Notes under the pieces: model-generated
Database searches by the model: none
The model's input: only the letters and a program-made list of their open reading frames with translations
Told to the model about the DNA's origin: nothing
Assembly (NCBI RefSeq): GCF_900302475.1
Contig: NZ_OMOQ01000002.1
Span: forward strand, 562,501 to 626,500
From: Defluviimonas aquaemixtae
Lineage (GTDB): Bacteria > Pseudomonadota > Alphaproteobacteria > Rhodobacterales > Rhodobacteraceae
Length of the DNA: 64,000 nt
Direction: 5' to 3'
Part shown: piece after piece, positions 49,942 to 56,616 of the stretch
How the letters are laid out: each line of letters begins with the position of its first letter
Numbering within the stretch: the first letter of the stretch is position 1
Translations under genes and position numbers: made by a program

Positions 49942-51074
49942 GTGAGGCATCGACCGATACCACCGCCGCCATGCGCCTGCGCGCCGATCCGCCCCGAGTG
50001 ACGCGAATATCCCGCAAGGTGATCATTGGGCTTGGCGTCGCCGCAGGCCTCGGCATCGGTGCTGCACTGATCTACGGCCTGCAACGTCCGGACCGGACTG
50101 CGACCCCGGAAGAACTGATCACCACGGACCGCCGCCAACCTGCCGATGGTCTCCGCGATCTGCCGGGCAGCTATGATGCGATCCCGCGGCTCGGACCGCC
50201 GCTGCCGGGCGATCTGGGCGGCGGTATCCTCGACGCGCAGCAACGGGGCCAGCCCATCGCGGCTCCAAGTCTCGCGCCCCCGACCATGGACCCGGCGGAG
50301 CAGCAGCGTCTTGCGGAACTGGAGGCCGCCCGGGTCAGTGATCTCTTCTTCCAGACGCGGCCCGATGCGCCGACATCCACAGGGTTCCAGATGCCGCCTG
50401 CAGCGCCAGGAGGCGGGATGGCGGCCACTCCGGAGACCGATCCGCGCCAGGACTTTCTGACCGGGCCGACCGACCGCCGAACGGTCGCACCCGACCGCGT
50501 CCAGCCGCCAGCGTCTCCTTACCTCCTGCAGGCAGGTTCCGTCATCCCGGCCGCGCTGATAACCGGCATTCGCTCCGACCTGCCAGGTCAGATCACCGCG
50601 CAGGTCACCCAGAACGTCTATGACAGCCCCACCGGCAGCCTGCTTCTGATCCCGCAGGGCACCCGCCTGATCGGCGCCTACGACGACAGCGTGACCGTCG
50701 GCCAGCGCCGCGTGCTCTTGGTCTGGACACGTCTGATCTTCCCCGATGGACGATCTCTCGTGCTCGAACGGCAGTCTGGCACGGATGCGGAGGGCTATGC
50801 CGGTCTCGAGGACCGTGTCGACAATCACTGGGGCAGCATCCTGCGTGCAGCAGGGCTTTCGACCTTGCTCGCCGTCGGCGCGGAGCTTTCCCTCGATGAG
50901 GAAGACCGCCTCGCACGTGCCCTCCGCGACGGAGTCCTCGACACGATCAACGAGGCCGGTCAGCGCATCGTTGAACGTCAGCTGGAGGTCCCGCCGACCC
51001 TCACCATTCGCCCGGGCTTTCCCGTCCGTGTGATCGTCACGCGCGATCTCGTCTTTGCGCCGTCCGGAGGCTGA
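49938..51074 (+). CDS. trbI: TrbI, VirB10-like channel protein
   Basis: A 378-residue protein with one membrane helix at about residues 30-50, a Pro-rich periplasmic linker and the VirB10 beta-barrel domain: LLQAGSVIPAALITGIRSDL, PTGSLLLIPQGTRLIGAYDD and IRPGFPVRVIVTRDLVF. It spans the envelope and senses ATP use by the inner-membrane ATPases. Last core gene of the Trb operon. Confidence 0.93.
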   Translation: MSEASTDTTAAMRLRADPPRVTRISRKVIIGLGVAAGLGIGAALIYGLQRPDRTATPEELITTDRRQPADGLRDLPGSYDAIPRLGPPLPGDLGGGILDAQQRGQPIAAPSLAPPTMDPAEQQRLAELEAARVSDLFFQTRPDAPTSTGFQMPPAAPGGGMAATPETDPRQDFLTGPTDRRTVAPDRVQPPASPYLLQAGSVIPAALITGIRSDLPGQITAQVTQNVYDSPTGSLLLIPQGTRLIGAYDDSVTVGQRRVLLVWTRLIFPDGRSLVLERQSGTDAEGYAGLEDRVDNHWGSILRAAGLSTLLAVGAELSLDEEDRLARALRDGVLDTINEAGQRIVERQLEVPPTLTIRPGFPVRVIVTRDLVFAPSGG

Positions 51075-51075
51075 C

Positions 51076-51324
51076 ATGACCAAGCTGAAACTCGGACCGA
51101 TCCCGGACGGCAAACCTGTGAAACTCACCGTGGAACTGCCCGCGGAACTGCATCGCGACCTGATCGTCTATGGAGACATCCTCGGCCGGGAAGCTGGAAA
51201 GGGGCCGATCGAACCGAAGAAGTTGATTGTTCCCATGCTGGAACGATTCGTTGCGACGGATCGCGGGTTTGCGAAGGCGCGACGATCGCTTCCGAAACGC
51301 GAGGTGGCGAAACAAGGACCATGA
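51076..51324 (+). CDS. DUF2274 domain-containing protein
   Basis: An 82-residue protein starting 1 base after trbI. The pattern KLKLGPIPDGKPVKLTVELP, HRDLIVYGDIL and KLIVPMLERFVATDRGF matches DUF2274, which nearly always ends these Trb operons. It looks like a small DNA-binding fold and may regulate transfer; unproven. Confidence 0.9.
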   Translation: MTKLKLGPIPDGKPVKLTVELPAELHRDLIVYGDILGREAGKGPIEPKKLIVPMLERFVATDRGFAKARRSLPKREVAKQGP

Positions 51325-51677
51325 TCCAAGGTTCCGGTTCCCTTCAGAACAGAGCCGGCGCAGCTGAACGGCATGGACATCGGTCTGGTGATGGATGGTG
51401 GAGATTTCGATTTTATTTCAATCAGTTGTAAGGCCTCGTGTGTAGCATATGTTTATATATGGATCGCGCAGTATCGCGCTGCGTGGCGCAACTTGGCGAA
51501 AGCGTCGCGCGAGGCGTCGCTTGACATAGCAAACAGGCACCGTGGCCTACATACTGGTCGAGCTGTATGGATCGAATAAACTCCGCCTGGCGGACTTCGC
51601 CGACGGTAGCACCTTCTCCGATGGGTTGAACGTCGACCATGCGAATGTCTTAGTCGACCAGCCTTGGCTGTCGCGGG
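51325..51677. other. Intergenic boundary between the Trb operon and the minus-strand block
   Basis: A 353-base convergent gap. It holds short GC palindromes near 51462-51520 (CGCGCAGTATCGCGCTGCG and repeated GCGTCGC) and a TTGACA at 51522 without a good -10. A 100-residue plus-strand frame at 51542 lacks a ribosome site and recognisable content, and overlaps the next gene. It may mark the end of conserved ICE backbone; no copy of the tRNA-derived repeat is present. Confidence 0.4.
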
Positions 51678-52724
51678 TCACTCACACCCCTCACTCTGCA
51701 AGATCGCCTGACCCGTGGCGCGGTCCACAACTCTCTGCGCCCTCGGGGTTAGGCCGCCGAAGCAGATGTCAATGCGGATGTCGCCAGGTTGCGAGGGCCC
51801 ACCGTCGGTCGTCATCGGCAGGCTTGCCTGGATGTCGCGGATGAGCGCCATGATCTGATCGGCAGCCCTGTCGCTGAAGTGAACGGCAGGGGGGGCCGTA
51901 ATGTCGAGCGCCTCGTGCTGGAGGGCCAGTTCGGTCTCCAGGCGGGCTAGTGGAATGGCGGACAGGGTGCTGCGAAGTCGCATGTTGCTGCGTTGAACCA
52001 GGTCAGGCCGCGTCAACAGGTCCTCGGGTCGGAGAATGACCAAGTCGGTGTAGGCCGATCCGACGGCACCGTCACCAGCAGGGCGGGTTGCGACGAAGTC
52101 ACCGCGGGAGGTCTCCAGCGTCAGGACAATGACACCCCTGGCCAGCCAGGCATCGGCAACACCGGGACGCGCGAGATCGGGCAGTCCGATGGCCGGTCGC
52201 TCGCTGCCGCCCTCGCTTGGAACGGACTCGTCAACGAATGAAGAAGCCTCAGCTATTTCACCGGGCACCGGGTCCTGTAAGGTCGGGGCTTCTTCCTGGA
52301 GGGCCTGCTCAATCATCTCCTGTACCGCCTCGGAAATTGCGGGGTCTGTTGCGGCAGGTGGCGCATCCATGTTGATCGGCTCCTCCCGTGCCTCTTCGGC
52401 CGTGGCGCCGGCTTCTTGCGCGGCCTCGACCAGGTCCGGAGCCACGACATAGGCGAACTGAACCTGCTCTGCCGGTTCCGTGTCGGTGGCGACTGGGGCT
52501 TCCTCGGCGGCGGCCAGCTCTTCGGCAGCCTGCTCGGCCGCCGCGTCTTCGACCTCGGCGGGGGGCGCCGAGGGCACAGCCATAGATGCCAGGTAGACCC
52601 CCAGCGCGAGGGCGGAGACAGCGAGCGAAGCCCGGCCAAAGCGATAGGGCTTGGGGATCGCAGAGGTCGGCAAGGGGGGATACCGCCGGTCGGCGGTCAG
52701 GCGGGGGATCGTCATGTCAGTCAT
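51678..52724 (-). CDS. TonB-like anchored periplasmic protein of the CHAT-motor block
   Basis: A 348-residue protein. A short basic N terminus and one membrane helix (ASLAVSALALGVYLASMAV, about residues 32-50) anchor it. A very acidic Ala/Glu/Pro linker spans about 55-180, long enough to reach across the periplasm. A compact C-terminal domain follows, with exactly two Cys in the protein (DICFGGL and EGCE). The layout is TonB/TolA-like without clear family identity. Last of seven genes read from 55452; its ATG overlaps the ExbD-like stop by 4 bases. Confidence 0.75.
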   Translation of the reverse strand: MTDMTIPRLTADRRYPPLPTSAIPKPYRFGRASLAVSALALGVYLASMAVPSAPPAEVEDAAAEQAAEELAAAEEAPVATDTEPAEQVQFAYVVAPDLVEAAQEAGATAEEAREEPINMDAPPAATDPAISEAVQEMIEQALQEEAPTLQDPVPGEIAEASSFVDESVPSEGGSERPAIGLPDLARPGVADAWLARGVIVLTLETSRGDFVATRPAGDGAVGSAYTDLVILRPEDLLTRPDLVQRSNMRLRSTLSAIPLARLETELALQHEALDITAPPAVHFSDRAADQIMALIRDIQASLPMTTDGGPSQPGDIRIDICFGGLTPRAQRVVDRATGQAILQSEGCE

Positions 52725-53191
52725 TGCAGGCTGTCTCCACAGGTTATATCTTCGATGAGAAGGCGCGTGCCCAGCACCGCGGTATTGGCGCTGTGCAGGG
52801 GGCGCATCTTGGCATGCTCCACCCCCGGGGCGACGCAGATGGCGATCGGGCCTGTCGTCTCGGCATAGGCCGACAAGGCCGACGGCAAGTCGGCCCCCGC
52901 GATCTCGTCCGGGGTCTGGCCCTCCGCCCCGGGTCCGGCCCACAGCCGGAAGCCGGTCTCCCGGATCTCCACCCAAAGTGCCGGGCGATCCGGGTCGCCC
53001 TCCGCCGCGGCTTCGGGATCCGATTGCTCCAGGGCTGCGAGGATGGTCTCCGGGAACCGGACAAACAGGACCATCATCGTGACGAGAAGGAAGAGCGCCA
53101 GCGAGGTTGTCATGTCGATGTAGGAGGTCGCCGTGGGCGGCATCTCATCCGCCCACGACCGATTCATCCAGGAAGAAGTCAGACGCTTCAT
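52721..53191 (-). CDS. ExbD/TolR-like motor subunit
   Basis: A 156-residue bitopic protein. The single membrane helix is YIDMTTSLALFLLVTMMVLF; Asp26 at its start corresponds to the proton-carrying Asp of ExbD, TolR, MotB and ZorB. A periplasmic domain of about 100 residues contains exactly two Cys (IAICVAP and DITCGDS). Together with the next gene upstream it would form a proton-motive-force-driven motor. Overlaps of 4 bases on both sides show tight co-translation. It is not a canonical ExbD: the usual nickel-like periplasmic strand pattern is weak. Confidence 0.78.
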   Translation of the reverse strand: MKRLTSSWMNRSWADEMPPTATSYIDMTTSLALFLLVTMMVLFVRFPETILAALEQSDPEAAAEGDPDRPALWVEIRETGFRLWAGPGAEGQTPDEIAGADLPSALSAYAETTGPIAICVAPGVEHAKMRPLHSANTAVLGTRLLIEDITCGDSLQ

Positions 53192-53697
53192 GTCCCCTCT
53201 CCTATGCCCAGTCCGCTCACGGGCAGCAGACGTTGCAGGCGCGCGGCCTCCGCGTGGAGCTGACGCAGCAGGAAACCGGCCATCACCGCGATCGCAAGGC
53301 CGGCGATCGAGGAGGCGACGGCCGTGGCGAAGGGGGCGAAGATCGCATCCACATCCTGGGACAAGGCCTCCGCCATCACGGGGATGGCCAGGGCCAGCCC
53401 AATGAAGGTAAAGAGCCCGCCAAGGCGCGGCCCGAGAACCTCGACCTGGTGCAGTTGATGGGCGGTGCGCCCGACGTCCTGCTCGAGGTAGAACTCGATC
53501 TTGGCGGAATCCCGGGCCTGAATGACCCGGGCTCCTCTCTCTGAGGGCGCAGCCCAGCGTTGGAGCTGACGCAGGCGCCGAACATGCCGCAGCGCCGTGA
53601 TGCTGATCGCTGTCGCCTCGGCGGCGAGCATGACCATCACCAAAAGGCATATACGACCCGGCCAGGAAGCGGTGAGCGGGGCAAGGATCTCGATCAC
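53188..53697 (-). CDS. ExbB/TolQ/MotA-like motor subunit
   Basis: A 169-residue protein with three predicted membrane helices: near residues 15-35, GLFTFIGLALAIPVMAEAL at about 95-113, and FATAVASSIAGLAIAVMAGF at about 125-144. The last two match the paired helices of ExbB/TolQ/MotA that face the Asp of the partner. It is short for the family (about 230). The GTG start at 53697 overlaps the preceding stop by 4 bases. Pairing with the ExbD-like gene supports the assignment. Zorya defence also uses such a pair, but no ZorC or ZorD homologue is visible here. Confidence 0.78.
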   Translation of the reverse strand: MIEILAPLTASWPGRICLLVMVMLAAEATAISITALRHVRRLRQLQRWAAPSERGARVIQARDSAKIEFYLEQDVGRTAHQLHQVEVLGPRLGGLFTFIGLALAIPVMAEALSQDVDAIFAPFATAVASSIAGLAIAVMAGFLLRQLHAEAARLQRLLPVSGLGIGEGT

Positions 53698-54143
53698 TGG
53701 CCCGCCTCCTCTTCCGCAGCATCGCCGCGCCCGCAGTGCTCCTGCCATAGCGGCCCAGAGCCTCCCAACTCGGCGACGACCGCGCAGGAGGACGCCAGAC
53801 CATTGGACACGGCCGGACGCGCCGCGATCTCCATCTCGACCAGGGCGAGGAGCCCGTCTAGGTCGTCCGGAAAAGCGTGCGCCGCGGCAAACCCGTCGAT
53901 AGAAGCAGCCACGCTGACCGGCGCCGGGGCGTTGTCGGTGGGCTGGGGCGCCACGACCACCGGCGCGGGCGGTGCAGGTGAGGTGATTGCTGTCTGGGCC
54001 TCATGCCGCTGCTGCAGGGCCTCGAGGTCGAGCACCCCGTCCTGGGCGAGGGCCGGGGACACCGGCCATACGATCATGGCGAGGGCCAACGAGCGAACCG
54101 CGGGTCGCGCGCCAGCCATAGTGGAGGTATCGATGCCGATCAT
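53694..54143 (-). CDS. Secreted two-cysteine protein, unknown
   Basis: A 149-residue protein with a signal peptide ending near residue 34 (PVSPALAQDG). A Pro/Ala/Val-rich linker (about 55-80) leads to a small helical domain with exactly two Cys, SSCAVVAELGG and QEHCGRG, probably a disulfide. The tail is acidic. I recognise no family. Overlaps of 4 bases with both neighbours tie it to the motor genes. Confidence 0.7.
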   Translation of the reverse strand: MIGIDTSTMAGARPAVRSLALAMIVWPVSPALAQDGVLDLEALQQRHEAQTAITSPAPPAPVVVAPQPTDNAPAPVSVAASIDGFAAAHAFPDDLDGLLALVEMEIAARPAVSNGLASSCAVVAELGGSGPLWQEHCGRGDAAEEEAGQ

Positions 54144-54412
54144 GGCGTTTCTCCTTCCCGGGTGATTGGGGCGGGCAAGCCACAGGTGCTCGGATCTGCG
54201 GCTTGCTGACAGGCGCGAGACGCCCCCGCGAAGTAGCGCTCGAGTTCATCGAGAAGCTCCAACTGCGCCTGGATCTCAGGATGTTCCTCCAGGACATCCT
54301 CCCGGGCACCTTCACGGGCCAATTGCCTGTCCATGAAGATGATGGCGCTGACGCCGACCACGGCGATCACGACGATGGCCGTGCCCAGCCGCTGGGCGGT
54401 TGCGGGGCTCAT
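54140..54412 (-). CDS. Small anchored two-cysteine protein, unknown
   Basis: Ninety residues: one N-terminal membrane helix (LGTAIVVIAVVGVSAIIFMD) and a charged helical exterior part ending in RACQQAADPSTCGLP with the only two Cys. ATG at 54412 overlaps the upstream stop by 4 bases. No family recognised. Likely a periplasmic accessory of the same complex. Confidence 0.68.
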   Translation of the reverse strand: MSPATAQRLGTAIVVIAVVGVSAIIFMDRQLAREGAREDVLEEHPEIQAQLELLDELERYFAGASRACQQAADPSTCGLPAPITREGETP

Positions 54413-55452
54413 TGGGTCGCCTCCGTATTCGGGTTGGTCGCAGCGAGGTCCTGGATGTCCTTGCCAAGGATGGTCGACCACCGCTCTGCCGCCGCGGCAT
54501 CCGCACCGGGTCCGATATCGGGCAATTCCGTCACGGGCACGTCGTCGGGATCGATGGGCGCAACTGCCGGCAGGGTTGCCCGGCCGAGCGTGTCCCGCAG
54601 CATGGCTAGGCTGTCCGCCACATCGATCATCCCGGGCGGGATACCGCCGGCGCCATTGCGCATCCACTCGATGTCGTCCCTTGCTGCAGCGAGGCGATAG
54701 CCGACCTCCATCGACTGCGTGTGCTGGGTCTCGGACCATTCGTAGAAGCCGTATCCGAACTCGGCAAAGAGCTCACGCTGTTGCTCGATGTCTGCGATCG
54801 CCCGGCGATTGGCACTGACCTCGCGGCTGAGCTGCGCGACGAGGATCTCCGACCGACGGTACTGTTCGTCGAGGGTCCTGAAGCGCAGCTGCGCCTCGCG
54901 GTCATCCTCGGTTGGGATGCCCCCCATCGTTTCGAGGAAAGCCCTCATCTCTTCGGCGACCACCGCCATGCCCGCTTCGGCGTCGGATACATCGCTCTCC
55001 AGGGCAACGATGGCTTGCTGGAGTGCATCTTGGTCCCTTTGCAGCAGCTCGCGCTGCACGAAGAGATGCTGTCCGGCCTGCCGGAAGCCTTCGTGGGATG
55101 CCATGTAGGCGTCTTGCAGGGCCCCGTAGAAGCGGACCTGGCACGTGCGCTCCTGAAGGTCGCCGTCAGGCCGACCGGCATCGATGACCCCGGCCGCCCT
55201 GCACTCGGCGAAAGCATCGAGGGCGCCCTGCAGCTGGCGATTGAGGTCGCTGAAAATGCCGCTCACCAGGGAAGTGGTTTCCAGCAAAGTCGGGGTTGCG
55301 GACGCAGCCGGTGCCTCGACGGGGTCGATCACCACGTCGTCCTGCTGCGCCATGACGGCCGCCGGGGTGCTGGCCAAGGTCATTGCCAACAGCAAGGCGC
55401 TGCCGGTGATCGGGGCCACGCCCGAGGTCTTTCTCGTCGCTTGGGTTCTCAT
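54409..55452 (-). CDS. Secreted coiled-coil two-cysteine protein, unknown
   Basis: A 347-residue protein, first of the motor operon. A signal peptide ends near residue 35 (TPAAVMAQQD). A domain with the only two Cys (AECRAAG and ERTCQVRF) is followed by long coiled-coil helices, LQRDQDALQQAIVALESDV and LSREVSANRRAIADIEQQRE, and a flexible end. ATG 55452 follows GAGAGGA. The conserved promoter-like element lies 75 bases upstream with a hairpin between. No family recognised; it resembles periplasmic scaffold proteins. Confidence 0.72.
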   Translation of the reverse strand: MRTQATRKTSGVAPITGSALLLAMTLASTPAAVMAQQDDVVIDPVEAPAASATPTLLETTSLVSGIFSDLNRQLQGALDAFAECRAAGVIDAGRPDGDLQERTCQVRFYGALQDAYMASHEGFRQAGQHLFVQRELLQRDQDALQQAIVALESDVSDAEAGMAVVAEEMRAFLETMGGIPTEDDREAQLRFRTLDEQYRRSEILVAQLSREVSANRRAIADIEQQRELFAEFGYGFYEWSETQHTQSMEVGYRLAAARDDIEWMRNGAGGIPPGMIDVADSLAMLRDTLGRATLPAVAPIDPDDVPVTELPDIGPGADAAAAERWSTILGKDIQDLAATNPNTEATQ

Positions 55453-55527
55453 GTGAGATCCTCTCTCTTGGAATGTGGGGCCACAGCCCCGGGGGTGATA
55501 CGGCGCGACACGCACCGCTATTGATGG

Positions 55528-55573
55528 ATCAGCCGCCGTGCTCACCGGTTTGCCGCTGTGGGCGAGATTTTTT
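55528..55573 (-). promoter_or_regulatory. Conserved promoter-like element, copy 1
   Basis: Read on the minus strand: A tract (55573-55568), CGGCAAACC (55555-55547), 13 bases, GCTGAT (55533-55528). A hairpin GGGGC-TGTG-GCCCC follows before the Shine-Dalgarno of the gene starting at 55452. Confidence 0.65.
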
Positions 55574-55682
55574 CGTATGAATGGACCGAGGGCATGGTCG
55601 ACGCTCTGTTTCGAGCCTCGTGCCAGAGGCCCCGGCCGGGCCCGTGGGGGTCCAGCCGGGTCTGGTGCCTTCCTAGGACGAA

Positions 55683-56168
55683 TTACTCCGCAGCGATCGG
55701 GAGGCGCTTGCCGCGACACCAAGCGAGCGCTGCGGCCTCGGCGCCGAAGATCGTGTCGCAGGTCGCCACGCTCTCGCCATCGACCACCACGCAGAAACGC
55801 GCCTCCGTCTCCCGCCAGACTTCGACCAGCCCGACCTTGGATTCGATCCGGGATACACGGGTCGCACGATCAAGCTTGCTTGGCTGGGCCCTTTGGGAAT
55901 TGTTCCTGGACGTGGAGTTTGGCGATGGTTCTATCGCGGGCTCTGTCGCGGCGTCGTCGACCCGAACAGGGATGGAACTCTTCGCAAGCCGCTCGAGAGC
56001 CGCGATCTCCTTCCTGAGCCGCGCGGCCTCCCGGCGGGCCGTCTCACCGGTGATGACGTGCAGCCCGTCGGCGATCTCGGCCCCGAACCGCAGGACCAGA
56101 TCTAGGTCGAGGGCGCGGAGCGAGGCGGCGTTACGGGCGGGGATGGACTTCGGTGTCTTGGATTTCAT
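55683..56168 (-). CDS. Hypothetical protein of the CHAT-motor block
   Basis: A 161-residue soluble protein. The first 45 residues are basic, a helical pair rich in Arg/Leu/Ala follows (TARREAARLRKEIAALERLA), then a Ser/Pro linker, and a compact C-terminal domain with VEVWRETEARFCVVVDGESV and AEAAALAWCRGKRLP. I recognise no family. ATG 56168 follows GAGGAGAT by 5 bases; the frame extends upstream through the promoter-like element, which argues against an earlier start. A single-gene unit with its own element copy. Confidence 0.68.
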   Translation of the reverse strand: MKSKTPKSIPARNAASLRALDLDLVLRFGAEIADGLHVITGETARREAARLRKEIAALERLAKSSIPVRVDDAATEPAIEPSPNSTSRNNSQRAQPSKLDRATRVSRIESKVGLVEVWRETEARFCVVVDGESVATCDTIFGAEAAALAWCRGKRLPIAAE

Positions 56169-56223
56169 GCTGGATCTCCTCAGGTCTTCTTTGCCGGGGC
56201 GACCATCGCCCCTGCAGTTTGGG

Positions 56224-56270
56224 ATCAGCCGGGCAAGCAGGTGGTTTGCCGGGCTGGGTGAAGTTTTTTT
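56224..56270 (-). promoter_or_regulatory. Conserved promoter-like element, copy 2
   Basis: Minus strand: seven A (56270-56264), CGGCAAACC (56251-56243), 13 bases, GCTGAT (56229-56224). A hairpin GGGGCG-ATGG-TCGCCCC follows, then GAGGAGAT and the ATG at 56168, 55 bases from the element. Confidence 0.65.
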
Positions 56271-56282
56271 GAGGGACAAGGG

Positions 56283-56316
56283 AAAAAACCGGGCCGGCTG
56301 TGAGGCGCTGGCCCGG
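56283..56316 (-). terminator. Rho-independent terminator, minus strand
   Basis: CCGGGCC (56316-56310) pairs with GGCCCGG (56295-56289) and is followed by TTTTTT. It begins 12 bases after the stop of the small frame at 56329, showing that a transcript ends here. Confidence 0.8.
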
Positions 56317-56328
56317 AGTTTGCGACCC

Positions 56329-56514
56329 TTAGAAGGGGTCGCAGGGCAGACGATCGATCCGGGCCAGGGTCTTCAGGACCCCGGTGATCCGGGTGATCTG
56401 GTGATTGCCGGGATCGAGGGCCACCAAAGCTTCGATAGTGTGCCGCTCGGGCTGTGACCGGCGGGCATGGGCAGGCTTGGGGCCGCGGCGGGTGTGGCGG
56501 GGGCTGTGGTCCGT
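56329..56514 (-). CDS. Possible 61-residue protein with an ACG start
   Basis: A frame from ACG 56514 to TAA 56329: DHSPRHTRRGPKPAHARRSQ, then TIEALVALDPGNHQITRITG and a Cys-containing end. AGGAG sits 6 bases before the ACG, the conserved promoter-like element lies 50 bases upstream with a hairpin between, and a terminator follows the stop. No ATG, GTG or TTG is available at the expected place, so either ACG is used, an ATG has mutated to ACG, or this is a non-coding RNA. The N-terminal half is strongly basic. No family recognised. Confidence 0.5.
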   Translation of the reverse strand, partial: TDHSPRHTRRGPKPAHARRSQPERHTIEALVALDPGNHQITRITGVLKTLARIDRLPCDPF

Positions 56515-56564
56515 TTCGATCTCCTGTTCTGGACGCCAGGGGATTGCGTCCCCTGTGCCTGGAG

Positions 56565-56607
56565 ATCAGCCGGTGACCGGTCCGGTTTGCCGGGTTGGGT
56601 CAAAAAA
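56565..56607 (-). promoter_or_regulatory. Conserved promoter-like element, copy 3
   Basis: Minus strand: T tract (56607-56602), CGGCAAACC (56592-56584), 13 bases, GCTGAT (56570-56565). A hairpin AGGGGA-CGCA-TCCCCT-like follows, then AGGAG and the ACG frame at 56514. It lies directly behind the CHAT gene stop. Confidence 0.65.
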
Positions 56608-56616
56608 GTGCTGGCT

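Noticed and set aside
51542..51844. Plus-strand 100-residue frame after the Trb operon
   Set aside because: It starts with GTG without a ribosome site, has no recognisable content and overlaps the end of a well-supported minus-strand gene.
51678..53697. Naming the motor pair as Zorya (ZorA/ZorB)
   Set aside because: The ExbB-like protein is short, the ExbD-like protein lacks an OmpA-type domain, and no ZorC, ZorD or ZorE homologue is visible.
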